Counted from the stretch's first letter, positions 18,295 to 28,109 are shown. The stretch is DNA of 64,000 nt from a bacterium (Candidatus Blackallbacteria) CG13_big_fil_rev_8_21_14_2_50_49_14 (GCA_002783405.1 PFGG01000065.1:186001-250000); one strand, 5' to 3'. Made by a program: numbers and translations. The notes: generated by a model from the letters alone, not told the origin.

Positions 18295-18471
18295 GATAAT
18301 TATTCCTCAGGATCTACTTGTTTTTGAGTTTAAAATGACTCAAGAGACAGAGACATGATAGAGATCTTTTAAAAGCTTGATAATGATCAAGGATATTTAG
18401 ATCCAACAAGCAGCTTGACCCTTGCTGTCACGCCGGGTACACTCAAAACACAGTTCCCTACTGAGGAAAAG

Positions 18472-19536
18472 ATGTCCTACCAGATTTTGACCCGTTTATT
18501 GCTGCTCAGCACTGTACTGGCCTTGATTGCCTTGGCCAGTACCCAATGGAGCAATGTGCAGAAAAGATGGCAAAACTGGCAGAGCGAGCAGATTTTAGTC
18601 AATCAGCTTCAAGCTCAGGACAGGCTTTTAAAAACCAGTCAACAGGACGGCGAAGCCTGGTATAACCGAGGCGTTTTACGTGCCCGGCTCAATGACCTGA
18701 AGGGAGCGGAATCTGACTTTCGCAAAGCCCTGACTCTCGAACCTCAAGATACCGAAAGCCTCTATAACCTTTCCTGGGTACAGATTCGTGAGGGAAAAAA
18801 AACCGAAGCCCTCAACACCCTCGGGTTGCTTTTGAAAATCGATCCGCAACATATCGATGGACGTTGGAATCGGGGCTGGCTCTACCAAGAATTAAAAAAA
18901 AAATCACTGGCCCGTGCAGATTATCTCTTGCTCCAAAAGCAGAGCCCTCAACTTTCACTACAAGATCAAGCCCGCCTCGCCGTTTTACTCGGAAAACCCA
19001 AACAGGCTCAAACAGCCTATAATCAAATTCTGAAACAAAACCCCACAAACACCCAAGCCCTGCTCGGGAGGGCCCGCAGCCTGCTGGCCTCAGACCAAGC
19101 CCAAGCAGCCCTGCAAGATCTTGAGCAAGTCCTCAAAAAACAGCCTGACGCTGGAGCCTTTCAATTAAAAGCAAAGGCTTTGCTTAAACTGCAGCAGCCC
19201 ACCCAAGCTCTGCAAGCCTATACCCAAGCCATTCAGAAAAGCCCCTCTGCAGAACTTTTAAAAGCAAGGGGAGAACTGTATCTGCAGCAAAAAATGCAGG
19301 CAGAAGCCCTGAACGACTATTTGAAGGCCTTAAATTATGCGCCACGCAATGCTCAGATTCTCTTGACGCTCGCGCGTCTGGAAGCAGAAGCCGGCAAAGC
19401 GACTCAAGCACTTGAACATTTAGAACAGGCAATTCAACTCCAACCACAGCTCAGACAGGAAGCACTGAACCGGCGGGAATTCATGCGTTTGCGATCTCGG
19501 CCGGCCTTCAAAAACTTGTTCAAGACGGTTTCCTGA
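18472..19536 (+). CDS. membrane-anchored TPR protein
   Basis: 354 residues from the ATG at 18472, which follows GAGGAAAAG; an upstream in-frame ATG at 18415 has no ribosome site. One N-terminal membrane helix (about 5-25) is followed by many TPR motifs: GEAWYNRGVLRARLNDLKGAESDFRKAL, ESLYNLSWVQIREGKKTEALNTL, and further units to the C terminus. It is probably an envelope scaffold for protein-protein contacts. The partner is unknown. Confidence 0.8.
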   Translation: MSYQILTRLLLLSTVLALIALASTQWSNVQKRWQNWQSEQILVNQLQAQDRLLKTSQQDGEAWYNRGVLRARLNDLKGAESDFRKALTLEPQDTESLYNLSWVQIREGKKTEALNTLGLLLKIDPQHIDGRWNRGWLYQELKKKSLARADYLLLQKQSPQLSLQDQARLAVLLGKPKQAQTAYNQILKQNPTNTQALLGRARSLLASDQAQAALQDLEQVLKKQPDAGAFQLKAKALLKLQQPTQALQAYTQAIQKSPSAELLKARGELYLQQKMQAEALNDYLKALNYAPRNAQILLTLARLEAEAGKATQALEHLEQAIQLQPQLRQEALNRREFMRLRSRPAFKNLFKTVS

Positions 19537-19781
19537 ACCTGGATTTGCTTTTTTGATCCCAAGCAGGGTCGATTTTAAATATTACGACCAGAATACAAAA
19601 CAAGCAAAATAAAAACATTTTCGTAACAAAAAACTGTTATAAAATGCGTTTTTGGGGTATAGAATAAATATATTCCTACTCATAAATTTATTTAGTTATT
19701 CAAGTTCTTTTAGAATCGGGCAAAAACTCTCGGGCATGTTAAAGGCTTTGGGCATTATTTCATCAGGGCGGTATTTAAACA

Positions 19782-22700
19782 ATGGTGGCGATCAATGGAA
19801 GAATCGATCTCAATCAATACAATCTCTCCACACAACAAAAACAAGCGATTCAAAAAGCCTCAAGCGCAGAAGAGGTCATCAATGTCTTCGCCAAAGATGG
19901 CGAGATCAGTGAAAACGAATCCCAACTCTTAGATAAAATTGTCGAAGCCCTGACCACTGACAGCAGTGACGGTGTCTTGACTTTTGAAGGTTCTGATTTC
20001 GCAGCGAAAAGTTTAAATTTCGCAGAAAATCCTGATGTAAAACAAGGTGCATTACAAAAAGCCTCTGAAATTCAGAAAGTAATGAACCGGGATGTTGAAA
20101 AAAGCACCACCCGCAGGGCCCGTCTCTACGATAATTTAGACAATGTGGATGCAATTAAAGGCCATCTCAAAGCCGATCAAACCCTGGCAGAAAAATATAC
20201 CGGCGATAACTACAAAAGTATCGCCAAAGCAACGGGTGGAAAAATTCTGCTCCAGGACGCCATTTTATTAGAGCGCACCGGACTGCTCGGCAAAGAGCAA
20301 GTTGCACAACTCAACAGCTTGATCGATAAGGTTGATAAGGGCAGTATCAACAGCCTCACACCCGAAGATATACAAGGGCTCGATCAGATGATCGAGGGCA
20401 TGATCGCCAAACTGGATGGACAGACGGAAACCCCTGAAGCACCTGAATCCAGCGAGGCATCTGAATCCAGCGAGGCATCTGAATCCAGCGAGGCATCTCA
20501 ATCCAGCGAGGCATCTCAATCCAGCGAAGCACCTGAATCCAGCGAGGCATCTGAATCCAGCGAGGCATCTGAAATAGACATTCTCAAACTGGACGAAGAT
20601 GCCCTCAAAGCCCTCGATCCTGAACAATCCGCCAATCCCGAAGCCGATTTTGAAACTGTGCATCAAAATATTGATGCCTTGTTGGCTGAAAGTGACGCCG
20701 ATATTCACGATCTCAGGCTCGCCACCAAAGAAGTCGGGTTGACGATAGAATCCGCAAAAGCACAGAAAGCCAAGGATATCAGCCTGGGCCGTTCTTTTAT
20801 CCGCATTACCGACGCCATCGATCGGGCCGATGAAGAGATCAGTCTGATTCGCGACAAAACCTTGCCCGTGCTCAAAAAACAGGCAGAAAGCCTGAACAGT
20901 CAGATTGAGAACAGAATCAGTGAGCTTTCCAGCCAAGGTTTGCCCCAAGAAGAGATCATCCATGATCCCCAAGTCAAATTGATGGTGGCTCAGCACAAAG
21001 ATATTCTCGGCAAAACCGAAGCCTTGGGGAATCGCTTAAAATCCTTAACCAGTGAAAAAGTAGATGCCCTGAAATCACTTAAATCCCTGCGTTTAATCGA
21101 CGGAGAAATGCGCCAACGGATTGCCGGCGTCAATATGATGTCGGGTAAGCTGACACAAGGCACCCAGGAGTTGGTCAAACTCAAAGATGCCATTGATAAT
21201 CTGCCCACCAACAAGGCTGTTTTCTATAAAGAAATGCGTGCCAATATTGAACAGATGGCCAAATCAGGCACTCTTGCGGGGGGCATGGCCCAGGGCATTC
21301 TCAATGTTTTAAAAGAGCATGAAGCCAAAAGCGGCAGCATTGAAGAATTTGTCAATGACCCCCAAATCGCTCCCTTTATTAAATCTGCCATGGGTGAAAA
21401 CCGTGTGCTGGCCTTAGAGGCCCAGGAAAAAGAACTTCACAATATCTCGCAAAAAGCCGATCAGATTCAGAAGAATATGGTCGGTGGCATGGAAGATCTG
21501 ATTCAGACCTATGAAAGCACCAAAACAGTCAATCCCAAAACAATTGAGCTGCTGAAAGCAGAGTTGGCAACCCTGAAAGCGCTCGACGGCAAAAACCTGA
21601 GCCCCACTGAAAAAATCAACCAGCTTGAAGAAGTACGCCAGAATATTATTCATGCCCTGGAAGATATGGTTCCCTCGCAGTTGGATTTGCGTGAATTGAA
21701 TGCTCTCAAAGGCCTTGATGATAATGTAACCAACTATTCAGGCTCAAAATTGGTGCTGACTTCCAATCTTGAAGCGTCTCAAGAAGTTCTCACAGACATG
21801 ATCACCCGCGCCAAAGAAGAGGCCGCTGATGCGACCAAAGTGGCAGATCATATGGTTGAAGACATGATCAAACTCGAAGAGGGGGGCCACGGTGAAGGGG
21901 GCGATCATGGCCTTGTCAGCCTGGCTTATGGTTCACATGCCCGTGTCTACCTGGGGCTTTCAGGGGGAATCGGAGGCTCTGTCGGCAATGACACCTTTGG
22001 AGCTACAGCCCGCATTGGCGTTGGGGTTGAAGCATCGCTTACGGTCGAAAAAAGTTTTGGCATGGGCCCAAGCTATCTCGCGCATCTCGATTTGGCGGCC
22101 ACACTGGAAGGAGAACTCAGTATCAATGCCTGGCTGATTAAAGCCGGGGTCGAATTTGAACTCAAAGCAGGCTGGAGCGGTGGCCTGGCCTTTAATGATC
22201 TGGGAGAAGCCAAAGATTTCGGCAAATTGGTGGTCGAAGTCATCGCGCTGGCGCAGGGCGATCTCAGCAGTGAAGAAGCTCGCAACGAGCTCCAGTCCAA
22301 AGCCGATGAACTGGGTAAAAAATTCAAAGAACACGCCTATACAGGCACCTTTACAGAGGGTTCTGTCAAGGCCGAGGTCGAAACCAAAGGGCATATTGGC
22401 GCAGGCGCAGGCTATAAAACCCGCACCGAAAACAACTCCTACGGCAATGGTATTCAAACCGAAGACGTCATTAGCGACACAGATTTTAAAGTTAAATTTG
22501 GGCACCACAAGGAAGTGGGCTTTAAAATTCACAATGTCACTTCCAGTGTGCTGGGGGCAGATGGCAAACCCACCGATCAGGTTGCGCATATGACGGCTTA
22601 CCATGTCAAACTTCCCGTCGCGATGGTTTCCCACGCCCTCGAACACGCCAGCAAAGGAGGAACCAAAGCCTTCTCCAAATTGGTAGACGAAATGGGAGAC

Positions 22701-23084
22701 AGCTTTAAAGAGGCCTTTATTGCCCAGTTTAACCAACTCAATCCTGGCGGAGTTGCCCTGAATACCGCTCAAATTCTTGAACTGATTGATGGCGTGATGG
22801 GGGGGAACTACGATCTCTTTTCGAAAACCACCCAATCTGCCAAGTTTATGGGTGAATCCGAAATTATTTTCGGAATAGAACGCGCAGAAATGCCAGGGGA
22901 AGCACCACACTATGCCTTTGAAGTCGGCATAGAGGGAGAATATAACTACGAAGTCTCAGCTTCAAGTGGTATTTTCTACGGCAAAATGGAAGCGGGAGCT
23001 TCCTATGAACTGGCAGCAGCGATCAATATTACCCCCCTGATGGAAAAAATGGGGCTGATCAAAGCCGGAGGGGGACACCATTAA
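19782..23084 (+). CDS. very large helical protein with Ser-Glu repeat and glycine-rich beta region, unknown
   Basis: 1100 residues, no signal peptide. Residues ~25-90 include DGEISENE and DSSDGVLTFEG segments that look loosely like divalent-metal loops but do not fit the EF-hand pattern. Residues ~222-263 hold seven six-residue repeats of the form (E/Q)SSEA(S/P). Residues ~300-700 are predicted long helices and coiled coils. From ~710 a His/Gly-rich stretch (GGHGEGGDHG) leads into a glycine-rich beta region (~720-880). The C terminus is mixed and ends in GGGHH. I recognise no family. It starts a run of genes for large cytosol-type proteins; a structural protein or delivered effector is possible. 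Confidence 0.7.
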   Translation: MVAINGRIDLNQYNLSTQQKQAIQKASSAEEVINVFAKDGEISENESQLLDKIVEALTTDSSDGVLTFEGSDFAAKSLNFAENPDVKQGALQKASEIQKVMNRDVEKSTTRRARLYDNLDNVDAIKGHLKADQTLAEKYTGDNYKSIAKATGGKILLQDAILLERTGLLGKEQVAQLNSLIDKVDKGSINSLTPEDIQGLDQMIEGMIAKLDGQTETPEAPESSEASESSEASESSEASQSSEASQSSEAPESSEASESSEASEIDILKLDEDALKALDPEQSANPEADFETVHQNIDALLAESDADIHDLRLATKEVGLTIESAKAQKAKDISLGRSFIRITDAIDRADEEISLIRDKTLPVLKKQAESLNSQIENRISELSSQGLPQEEIIHDPQVKLMVAQHKDILGKTEALGNRLKSLTSEKVDALKSLKSLRLIDGEMRQRIAGVNMMSGKLTQGTQELVKLKDAIDNLPTNKAVFYKEMRANIEQMAKSGTLAGGMAQGILNVLKEHEAKSGSIEEFVNDPQIAPFIKSAMGENRVLALEAQEKELHNISQKADQIQKNMVGGMEDLIQTYESTKTVNPKTIELLKAELATLKALDGKNLSPTEKINQLEEVRQNIIHALEDMVPSQLDLRELNALKGLDDNVTNYSGSKLVLTSNLEASQEVLTDMITRAKEEAADATKVADHMVEDMIKLEEGGHGEGGDHGLVSLAYGSHARVYLGLSGGIGGSVGNDTFGATARIGVGVEASLTVEKSFGMGPSYLAHLDLAATLEGELSINAWLIKAGVEFELKAGWSGGLAFNDLGEAKDFGKLVVEVIALAQGDLSSEEARNELQSKADELGKKFKEHAYTGTFTEGSVKAEVETKGHIGAGAGYKTRTENNSYGNGIQTEDVISDTDFKVKFGHHKEVGFKIHNVTSSVLGADGKPTDQVAHMTAYHVKLPVAMVSHALEHASKGGTKAFSKLVDEMGDSFKEAFIAQFNQLNPGGVALNTAQILELIDGVMGGNYDLFSKTTQSAKFMGESEIIFGIERAEMPGEAPHYAFEVGIEGEYNYEVSASSGIFYGKMEAGASYELAAAINITPLMEKMGLIKAGGGHH
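20445..20570 (+). repeat. 18-bp tandem repeat, seven units, coding for (E/Q)SSEA(S/P)
   Basis: Seven in-frame copies of an 18-bp unit of the form GAATCCAGCGAGGCATCT, with a few substitutions (CAA for GAA, GCACCT for GCATCT, GCGAAG for GCGAGG). It lies inside the 1100-residue protein and forms a flexible acidic linker. Near-identity of units suggests recent slippage expansion, so copy number may vary between strains. Confidence 0.95.
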
Positions 23085-23121
23085 CCATGCCCACTGAAAA
23101 AAACAGGAAAACAGGCAGCCT

Positions 23122-23577
23122 ATGACAGAAATAGATATTTCAGACTTAGAAGACAGTCGTGGCCGCAGCCGCTTTCAGTTTGATTTAAAAAAAGTAAGGG
23201 CCTCCTTTCAAGGGCAAGAAATACATCTTCCCGAACTCAGGTTGATCCTGGTTTCAAGGGTTCAGGAGGGACAGCCCTCACCCGAAGGCCTGCTGCTGAT
23301 CGCTGAAATCGCAAGCGAGAGTATCCCCAGTTTAAAACCACAATTCGCGGCTCTGGCAGCCGCTGAGAATGGTTATTTGACCTATACCTTTCAAATGAAA
23401 CCTGAAGTTTTTTCTGCCCTCAAAAAAGCCTATGCTTCAGCCCACCGACCAGAAGAAATAGTGCAGGCAGATCAGTATGCCTGTCTCAAATTAGAAAATT
23501 ATCTCTGTCTGGGCTATGGTGAATTGAAAGGAAAATCACGCCAGGAAAAACTTTATCCAGAAGCACGGGGAAGCTAA
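23122..23577 (+). CDS. small protein of unknown function
   Basis: 151 residues, not recognised. It starts MTEIDISDLED and has mixed alpha/beta character (LPELRLILVSRVQEG, GLLLIAEIASESI, NGYLTYTFQMKPEVFSALKKAY), with no signal or membrane segment. The gene lies 37 bp after the 1100-residue gene. The next gene's GTG start follows its stop codon directly, so the three are likely one operon and may work together. Confidence 0.65.
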   Translation: MTEIDISDLEDSRGRSRFQFDLKKVRASFQGQEIHLPELRLILVSRVQEGQPSPEGLLLIAEIASESIPSLKPQFAALAAAENGYLTYTFQMKPEVFSALKKAYASAHRPEEIVQADQYACLKLENYLCLGYGELKGKSRQEKLYPEARGS

Positions 23578-25434
23578 GTGGCAACCGATCTTTTTATACC
23601 CAGCATTGATCAATTGCGCGCAGCCAAAAAAGTAGAAGAGTCTATTTTAAAGATGCTGGAATTCTCTCGTGAAGAAGCGCTCTCAACACAGGAAAAAGAT
23701 AAGATAGAACTCATCTTTAAATCTTACAGGCGACTTTCGAATAAAATTCGCGAGGCCGCCGGACGCACAGAAGAGCTCAAAGCTCAATTTGAACGACTGG
23801 AAATTTTTGATCGCAAAGCAGCCAGTCTGGCTGTTTCCCCAGAAAGGCCCCTGAAACAGACGCAACTGTCTGAAAGTGAACTGCGCCAAAAAATCCAAGA
23901 CAAATTTGGCGCACGCAAAGCGCCTCCAGAAATACAGGCCGAAGAACCTCCTGCCCTCACAGAACCACCAGAAGAAGCCCCTGAAAGCTTTACCCGCGTG
24001 CTGGGGCCTGCGGATCGACGGGGCGCCATACATCAAGGGCCCGAAATAGAACTCTTGCAAGGCTTGTTAAATAAATTGGGGTTCAGGCTCAAAATGACAG
24101 GTCAATTTGATCAGGATACCTTTTCACAATTGCGCCATTTTCAAATGAAAGCCAAACTCCCCATTACCGGCATGGTGGATCAAAAAACCGCCGCCATCTT
24201 AAACCAACGTCTGCAAAAAATCCGTGAAAACGAAGCACGCAAACAAAATCAGGCGCCCACACAAATCAACCTCTTTCAATACCTGTCTGAAGAAGTCAGC
24301 CAAAAACCTGAGACACAGGAAAACAGCCAGACAGAGCGTCCGCTTGTCTACGGGCCAGCCGATCAACCACAGACCATCAGCCAGGGAGCTGAGGTAGAAA
24401 AAATTCAAGCAGCACTGATCGCTGAAGGATTTTCAGTCACAGGCCAGGGCGAATATGACGCAAAGACCTTCGCTGCCGTACGCAGTTTTCAGGCCCAAAA
24501 CCGAATCCAGGTAACAGGCTTGGTAGATGATAAAACTTACAAAATACTTGAAGAGCGGCTGGCACGCAACCAAACGCAAAACGACTGCCGTCTGCAACTT
24601 TGGGAATGTCTCTCGCATTATGCTGAAAAACATCAATTTGAAGACAGCCCCCTAAAACAACAGATTCGGGAATTGCTCTTTCAGGAACTGTTTGAAAAAA
24701 TAAAACAGGCAAAAGCAGAGAACTTCAGCGCCCCGCCCGATTTTCAAGCCCCCCCCCGGATCTATTTAAAATCATTTTTGGGCACCAAAGGGCAACAGGG
24801 CATTGTCAGTGAAGGCGAGGAAGTCATACGCCTACAGGAAACCCTGCTCGACTTGGGCTATGATCTGAAGATCAATCAAACCTTTGATCTCCAGACCTTT
24901 ACAGCCTTAAAAAAATACCAGGAAGAACAGGGCCTTTCCGTTTCAGGATATCTGGATCCCAGCACACGGGATCAGATCAATCCCCTCTTGGAAGCGCGTT
25001 ACGATCAGGAAGAACTCTTGCTGGAACTTCAAAAAACGCTCTTCCAAACCCTTCTAGCCTTGGGGCTCAAAAGCACAGTCCCAATACAGGAACAGATTCG
25101 GGACTTTTGCGAGCAAATTCTCACGCTCTGCAAACTGCCCCCCGAAGCATCTCAAAAGATCCAAAAAATAGGCTTGCCCAAATCCCTTGAACACGATCTG
25201 GGCCCAGCAGGACGCGCCAAAATATCTCAAGGCCTTGAAGTTTTCTTGCTGCAGCAAATCCTCAAAGCTCAAGGCTTCGAAGTTGCCATGAGCGCAGAGT
25301 ATGATCCAGAAACCTTGAGTGCAGTACGCAGCTACCAAACACGCCAGAAACTGGCCATGACGGGAATCGTGGATACCCGTACACGCCAAAGTCTGAATCA
25401 AAAACGCTTGGAATTATCCACTGAAGAAGCTTAA
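23578..25434 (+). CDS. protein with four peptidoglycan-binding-like domains, no catalytic domain
   Basis: 618 residues starting at a GTG placed directly after the stop of the previous gene. Four PG_binding_1-like three-helix domains are seen at about 140-212, 258-332, 396-470 and 540-612. Each contains a variant of QGxEVxxLQxxL...G..DxxTxxAxxxFQ...L..TG.VDxxT. An N-terminal helical region and short linkers separate them. There is no signal peptide and no hydrolase or transpeptidase domain. Domains of this type usually bind cell-wall peptide stems. A cytosolic start with four copies is odd; export by a non-Sec route or a different ligand is possible. Confidence 0.75.
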   Translation: MATDLFIPSIDQLRAAKKVEESILKMLEFSREEALSTQEKDKIELIFKSYRRLSNKIREAAGRTEELKAQFERLEIFDRKAASLAVSPERPLKQTQLSESELRQKIQDKFGARKAPPEIQAEEPPALTEPPEEAPESFTRVLGPADRRGAIHQGPEIELLQGLLNKLGFRLKMTGQFDQDTFSQLRHFQMKAKLPITGMVDQKTAAILNQRLQKIRENEARKQNQAPTQINLFQYLSEEVSQKPETQENSQTERPLVYGPADQPQTISQGAEVEKIQAALIAEGFSVTGQGEYDAKTFAAVRSFQAQNRIQVTGLVDDKTYKILEERLARNQTQNDCRLQLWECLSHYAEKHQFEDSPLKQQIRELLFQELFEKIKQAKAENFSAPPDFQAPPRIYLKSFLGTKGQQGIVSEGEEVIRLQETLLDLGYDLKINQTFDLQTFTALKKYQEEQGLSVSGYLDPSTRDQINPLLEARYDQEELLLELQKTLFQTLLALGLKSTVPIQEQIRDFCEQILTLCKLPPEASQKIQKIGLPKSLEHDLGPAGRAKISQGLEVFLLQQILKAQGFEVAMSAEYDPETLSAVRSYQTRQKLAMTGIVDTRTRQSLNQKRLELSTEEA

Positions 25435-25488
25435 CCTCTCAGCCAAAACAAATGCTATGCTGAACAAAAATCAAGCAGAGGCCTTGCC

Positions 25489-26499
25489 ATGAAAACCATC
25501 TCCAAACCTTTTGCCTTGGGCTTTCCCTGGCAAACACGGGACCCCTTTCTGTTTTGCGTCTACCATCAGGATTTTTACCCCAAAGGAAAAACCGATCTTA
25601 GCCCCGACGCCTCGTTAGCAGGACGCTCCTTGGGCCAGGACTTTACCCTGAAAGACGGCTGGCGCATGTACCACGGCTTAAGGATCCCTGGTTTTCCGGG
25701 CCATCCCCACAGAGGCTTTGAAACGGTCACGGTGGTTCAAGAGGGTTGGGTCGATCATGCTGATTCCTTGGGCGCCGCAGGTCGTTACGGGGCAGGCGAT
25801 ACCCAGTGGATGACCGCCGGAAAAGGGGTTCAGCACTCCGAAATGTTTCCCCTGCTGAATCAAAACCAAGAAAATACGCTCGAGCTTTTTCAAATCTGGT
25901 TGAATTTGCCACGTGCCAGCAAAATGGCCCCCCCCCATTTTCAGATGATCTGGTCAGAGCAAAAACCAATCTGGCAAACCCAGGATGCAAACGGAAAAAA
26001 GATTCAAGTCGAGATTATCGCTGGCTCGCTTGAGGGTTTGAGTCCCCCGGCTCCACCCCCCGATTCCTGGGCTGCGGATCCCAGTCACAGTGTGGCCATT
26101 TGGGTAATCAAACTCGAAGCCGGTGCCCAGTGGCATCTGCCTGTGGCGGAAACAGGTCTCAACCGCACCCTTTACTATTATCAAGGTGAGAGTTTAAAGA
26201 TTGGCGGCGAAACGCTTCAACCAGGCTATGGAATTGATCTGCCTTCTGATCAGTCTTTGGGCCTTGAAAATAGCGAGCAGGAAAGTCGCCTGCTGCTCTT
26301 ACAGGGCAAACCCCTGAAAGAACCGGTCGTACAATATGGCCCTTTTGTGATGAATACCCAAGCTGAAATTCAGATGGCCTTTTTAGATTATCAGAAGGAT
26401 CAGTTCGGAGGCTGGCCCTGGCCAGATTCAGACCCTATCCACGGCAAAGAAAAAGGACGTTTCGCACGCTATTTCGATGGGCAGATAGAAGAACCCTGA
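25489..26499 (+). CDS. pirin family protein
   Basis: 336 residues of the bicupin pirin fold. The metal-binding histidines of the N-terminal cupin are in FPGHPHRGFETVTVV and GKGVQHSEMFPL. The C-terminal cupin is more divergent. Bacterial pirins may have quercetinase activity or act as redox-linked regulators; which applies here cannot be told. The gene has its own ribosome site and no evident operon link. Confidence 0.88.
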   Translation: MKTISKPFALGFPWQTRDPFLFCVYHQDFYPKGKTDLSPDASLAGRSLGQDFTLKDGWRMYHGLRIPGFPGHPHRGFETVTVVQEGWVDHADSLGAAGRYGAGDTQWMTAGKGVQHSEMFPLLNQNQENTLELFQIWLNLPRASKMAPPHFQMIWSEQKPIWQTQDANGKKIQVEIIAGSLEGLSPPAPPPDSWAADPSHSVAIWVIKLEAGAQWHLPVAETGLNRTLYYYQGESLKIGGETLQPGYGIDLPSDQSLGLENSEQESRLLLLQGKPLKEPVVQYGPFVMNTQAEIQMAFLDYQKDQFGGWPWPDSDPIHGKEKGRFARYFDGQIEEP

Positions 26500-26603
26500 G
26501 CGAACCCCCGACCCCGAAAGATCCATGCTAGAATGGAGTGTTCTGTATCATACCCCTCACATTGAAATGGGGAGAGTACCACAAGGAGATGAGTCGTTAA
26601 TTT

Positions 26604-28013
26604 ATGTCTGAAAAGCAAAAAGCCATCATTGGCATTATGGATCCCAATAGTTTTTCTTTCAGAGCCTCAATTGAAGGCCTCTTGAACCATATCACCCGCG
26701 ATATTCAGTGGCAGGGTAAGACCCATGAAATTGAAACGCGCCGGATTATGTCACGTCCCTACAACGTCTTGGGAGCCTCTACCTCCTGTAACGTCATCCT
26801 GAACCGTGGTGCTCACTGGAATGCTCACCACAACAGTTTTTTCCACTTGGTTATGCCCCATAGCTATATGGTGAACGATATGGTTTCATTCAAGTCCATC
26901 GATAAAAACACCAGCTACGGTCATATGTTTGAACTGGGTATGCATATTCCTCCCACGTGGGCCATTCCCCAAGCTGATTACAGCGAGCTGCTCGAATCAG
27001 ATAAACTCCAGCTCGACCTGATCTTCCCTGATTATGAAATGTTTGATCTGGCAGCTATTGGCGAAGAAATTGGCTACCCCTCATATATGAAGCCCCAAAA
27101 TGGCGGCGGCTGGGTAGACGTTATCAAAGTCAACAATGCTCAGGAATTACACGAAGCCTATCATAAAATCAAAGATAAGCCCGTTAATCTTCAGAAAGCT
27201 GTTGACTACAAAGAATTTGTGCGTATTGTAGGTGTAGGCCCGCAAATGTATCCCATGCATTACAATGCCTCTGCCGAATTCTCACATGATCGCTATCTGC
27301 GTAACGAGCAACAGGCTGTAGAATTTGGCTTTATTCCTCCTGAACAGCATGACGAAGTCAGCAAAATCACCAAAATTATCAACGCCTTCTACAATTGGGA
27401 TCACAATTCCTGTGAAATTCTGATTGACCATGATGGCGTATCGCATCCGATTGACTTCGCCAATGCCTATCCCGACAGCAATATCACTTCACTGCATTTC
27501 TATTTCCCTGAACTGGTCAAGGGCATGGTGCGCTGGTTGCTCTTCGTAGCAGTCACCGGCCACAAGAAACCCCTCTTCGCCCAATGCTGGGAAGAAATGC
27601 ACCAAGTTATGGACAAAGCCAATGCTGAAGGCTGGGATTATAAAAAGAAAATCGATGCCTACGCAGCGATTGCCGACAAAATGTTCGATACTGCCAACTT
27701 CAACAAATTCGTGGCTGAAAGCCTGCCCAATTTTGAACAGGAAGCCCATGAATACTTCGCCAGTGAAGAATTTGAAGCGATTATCGACGAATCCGTTGAA
27801 CGCTATTTCAAATTCCAGCACGAATGGCCCAAGAAAAAAATGCACTATAAAGGCATTCACTATTTCTGGCTACACTGCGACGCAACTCGCCTCGGTCTGA
27901 ATGCAGAAGCAGAAGAAGCATCTGAAGAAGTAGCAGCTCCTGTTCAGACAGAAGCTGTGGCCGCCACCTCAGGTGGTGGAACCAAAGGCGGAAAGAAAAA
28001 CAAGAAAAGATAA
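26604..28013 (+). CDS. ATP-grasp domain protein with basic tail
   Basis: 469 residues. The N-terminal half includes RIMSRPYNVLGASTSCNVILNRGAHWN and HNSFFHLVMPHSYMVND. The middle shows ATP-grasp features: GYPSYMKPQNGGGWVDVIKV (nucleotide-binding Lys and Gly-rich loop), PVNLQKAVDYKEFVRIV, and EILIDHDGVSHPIDFANAYPDSN (metal site Asp/Asn). This resembles RimK/glutathione-synthetase-like ligases, but the product is unknown. The last 20 residues are Gly/Lys-rich. AAGGAGAT lies 13 bases before the ATG, with an ATG-AGT-CGT-TAA minicistron between them. A strong terminator follows. Confidence 0.75.
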   Translation: MSEKQKAIIGIMDPNSFSFRASIEGLLNHITRDIQWQGKTHEIETRRIMSRPYNVLGASTSCNVILNRGAHWNAHHNSFFHLVMPHSYMVNDMVSFKSIDKNTSYGHMFELGMHIPPTWAIPQADYSELLESDKLQLDLIFPDYEMFDLAAIGEEIGYPSYMKPQNGGGWVDVIKVNNAQELHEAYHKIKDKPVNLQKAVDYKEFVRIVGVGPQMYPMHYNASAEFSHDRYLRNEQQAVEFGFIPPEQHDEVSKITKIINAFYNWDHNSCEILIDHDGVSHPIDFANAYPDSNITSLHFYFPELVKGMVRWLLFVAVTGHKKPLFAQCWEEMHQVMDKANAEGWDYKKKIDAYAAIADKMFDTANFNKFVAESLPNFEQEAHEYFASEEFEAIIDESVERYFKFQHEWPKKKMHYKGIHYFWLHCDATRLGLNAEAEEASEEVAAPVQTEAVAATSGGGTKGGKKNKKR

Positions 28014-28028
28014 TTCCTTTTCAAGCAT

Positions 28029-28060
28029 AACCCGGACCAAAAGTCCGGGTTATTTTTTTT
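28029..28060 (+). terminator. rho-independent terminator after the ATP-grasp gene
   Basis: AACCCGGAC (28029-28037), loop CAAAA, GTCCGGGTT (28043-28051), then A and a run of eight T. Confidence 0.92.
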
Positions 28061-28109
28061 AAAAAAAAGCTAAACTATAAGTAACATCGAAAAGGACTCA
28101 GCTAAGCCC

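Noticed and set aside
19830..20000. EF-hand calcium sites near the start of the 1100-residue protein
   Set aside because: DGEISENE and DSSDGVLTFE do not place acidic residues at all required loop positions.
20445..20570. Short regular repeats as a CRISPR array
   Set aside because: The units are contiguous with no spacers and stay in frame in a long protein gene; it is a coding tandem repeat.
20268..20996. 242-codon minus-strand frame with Phe/Gly/Cys-rich product
   Set aside because: It lies opposite the well-supported 1100-residue gene and mirrors its repeat; no ribosome site or family match.
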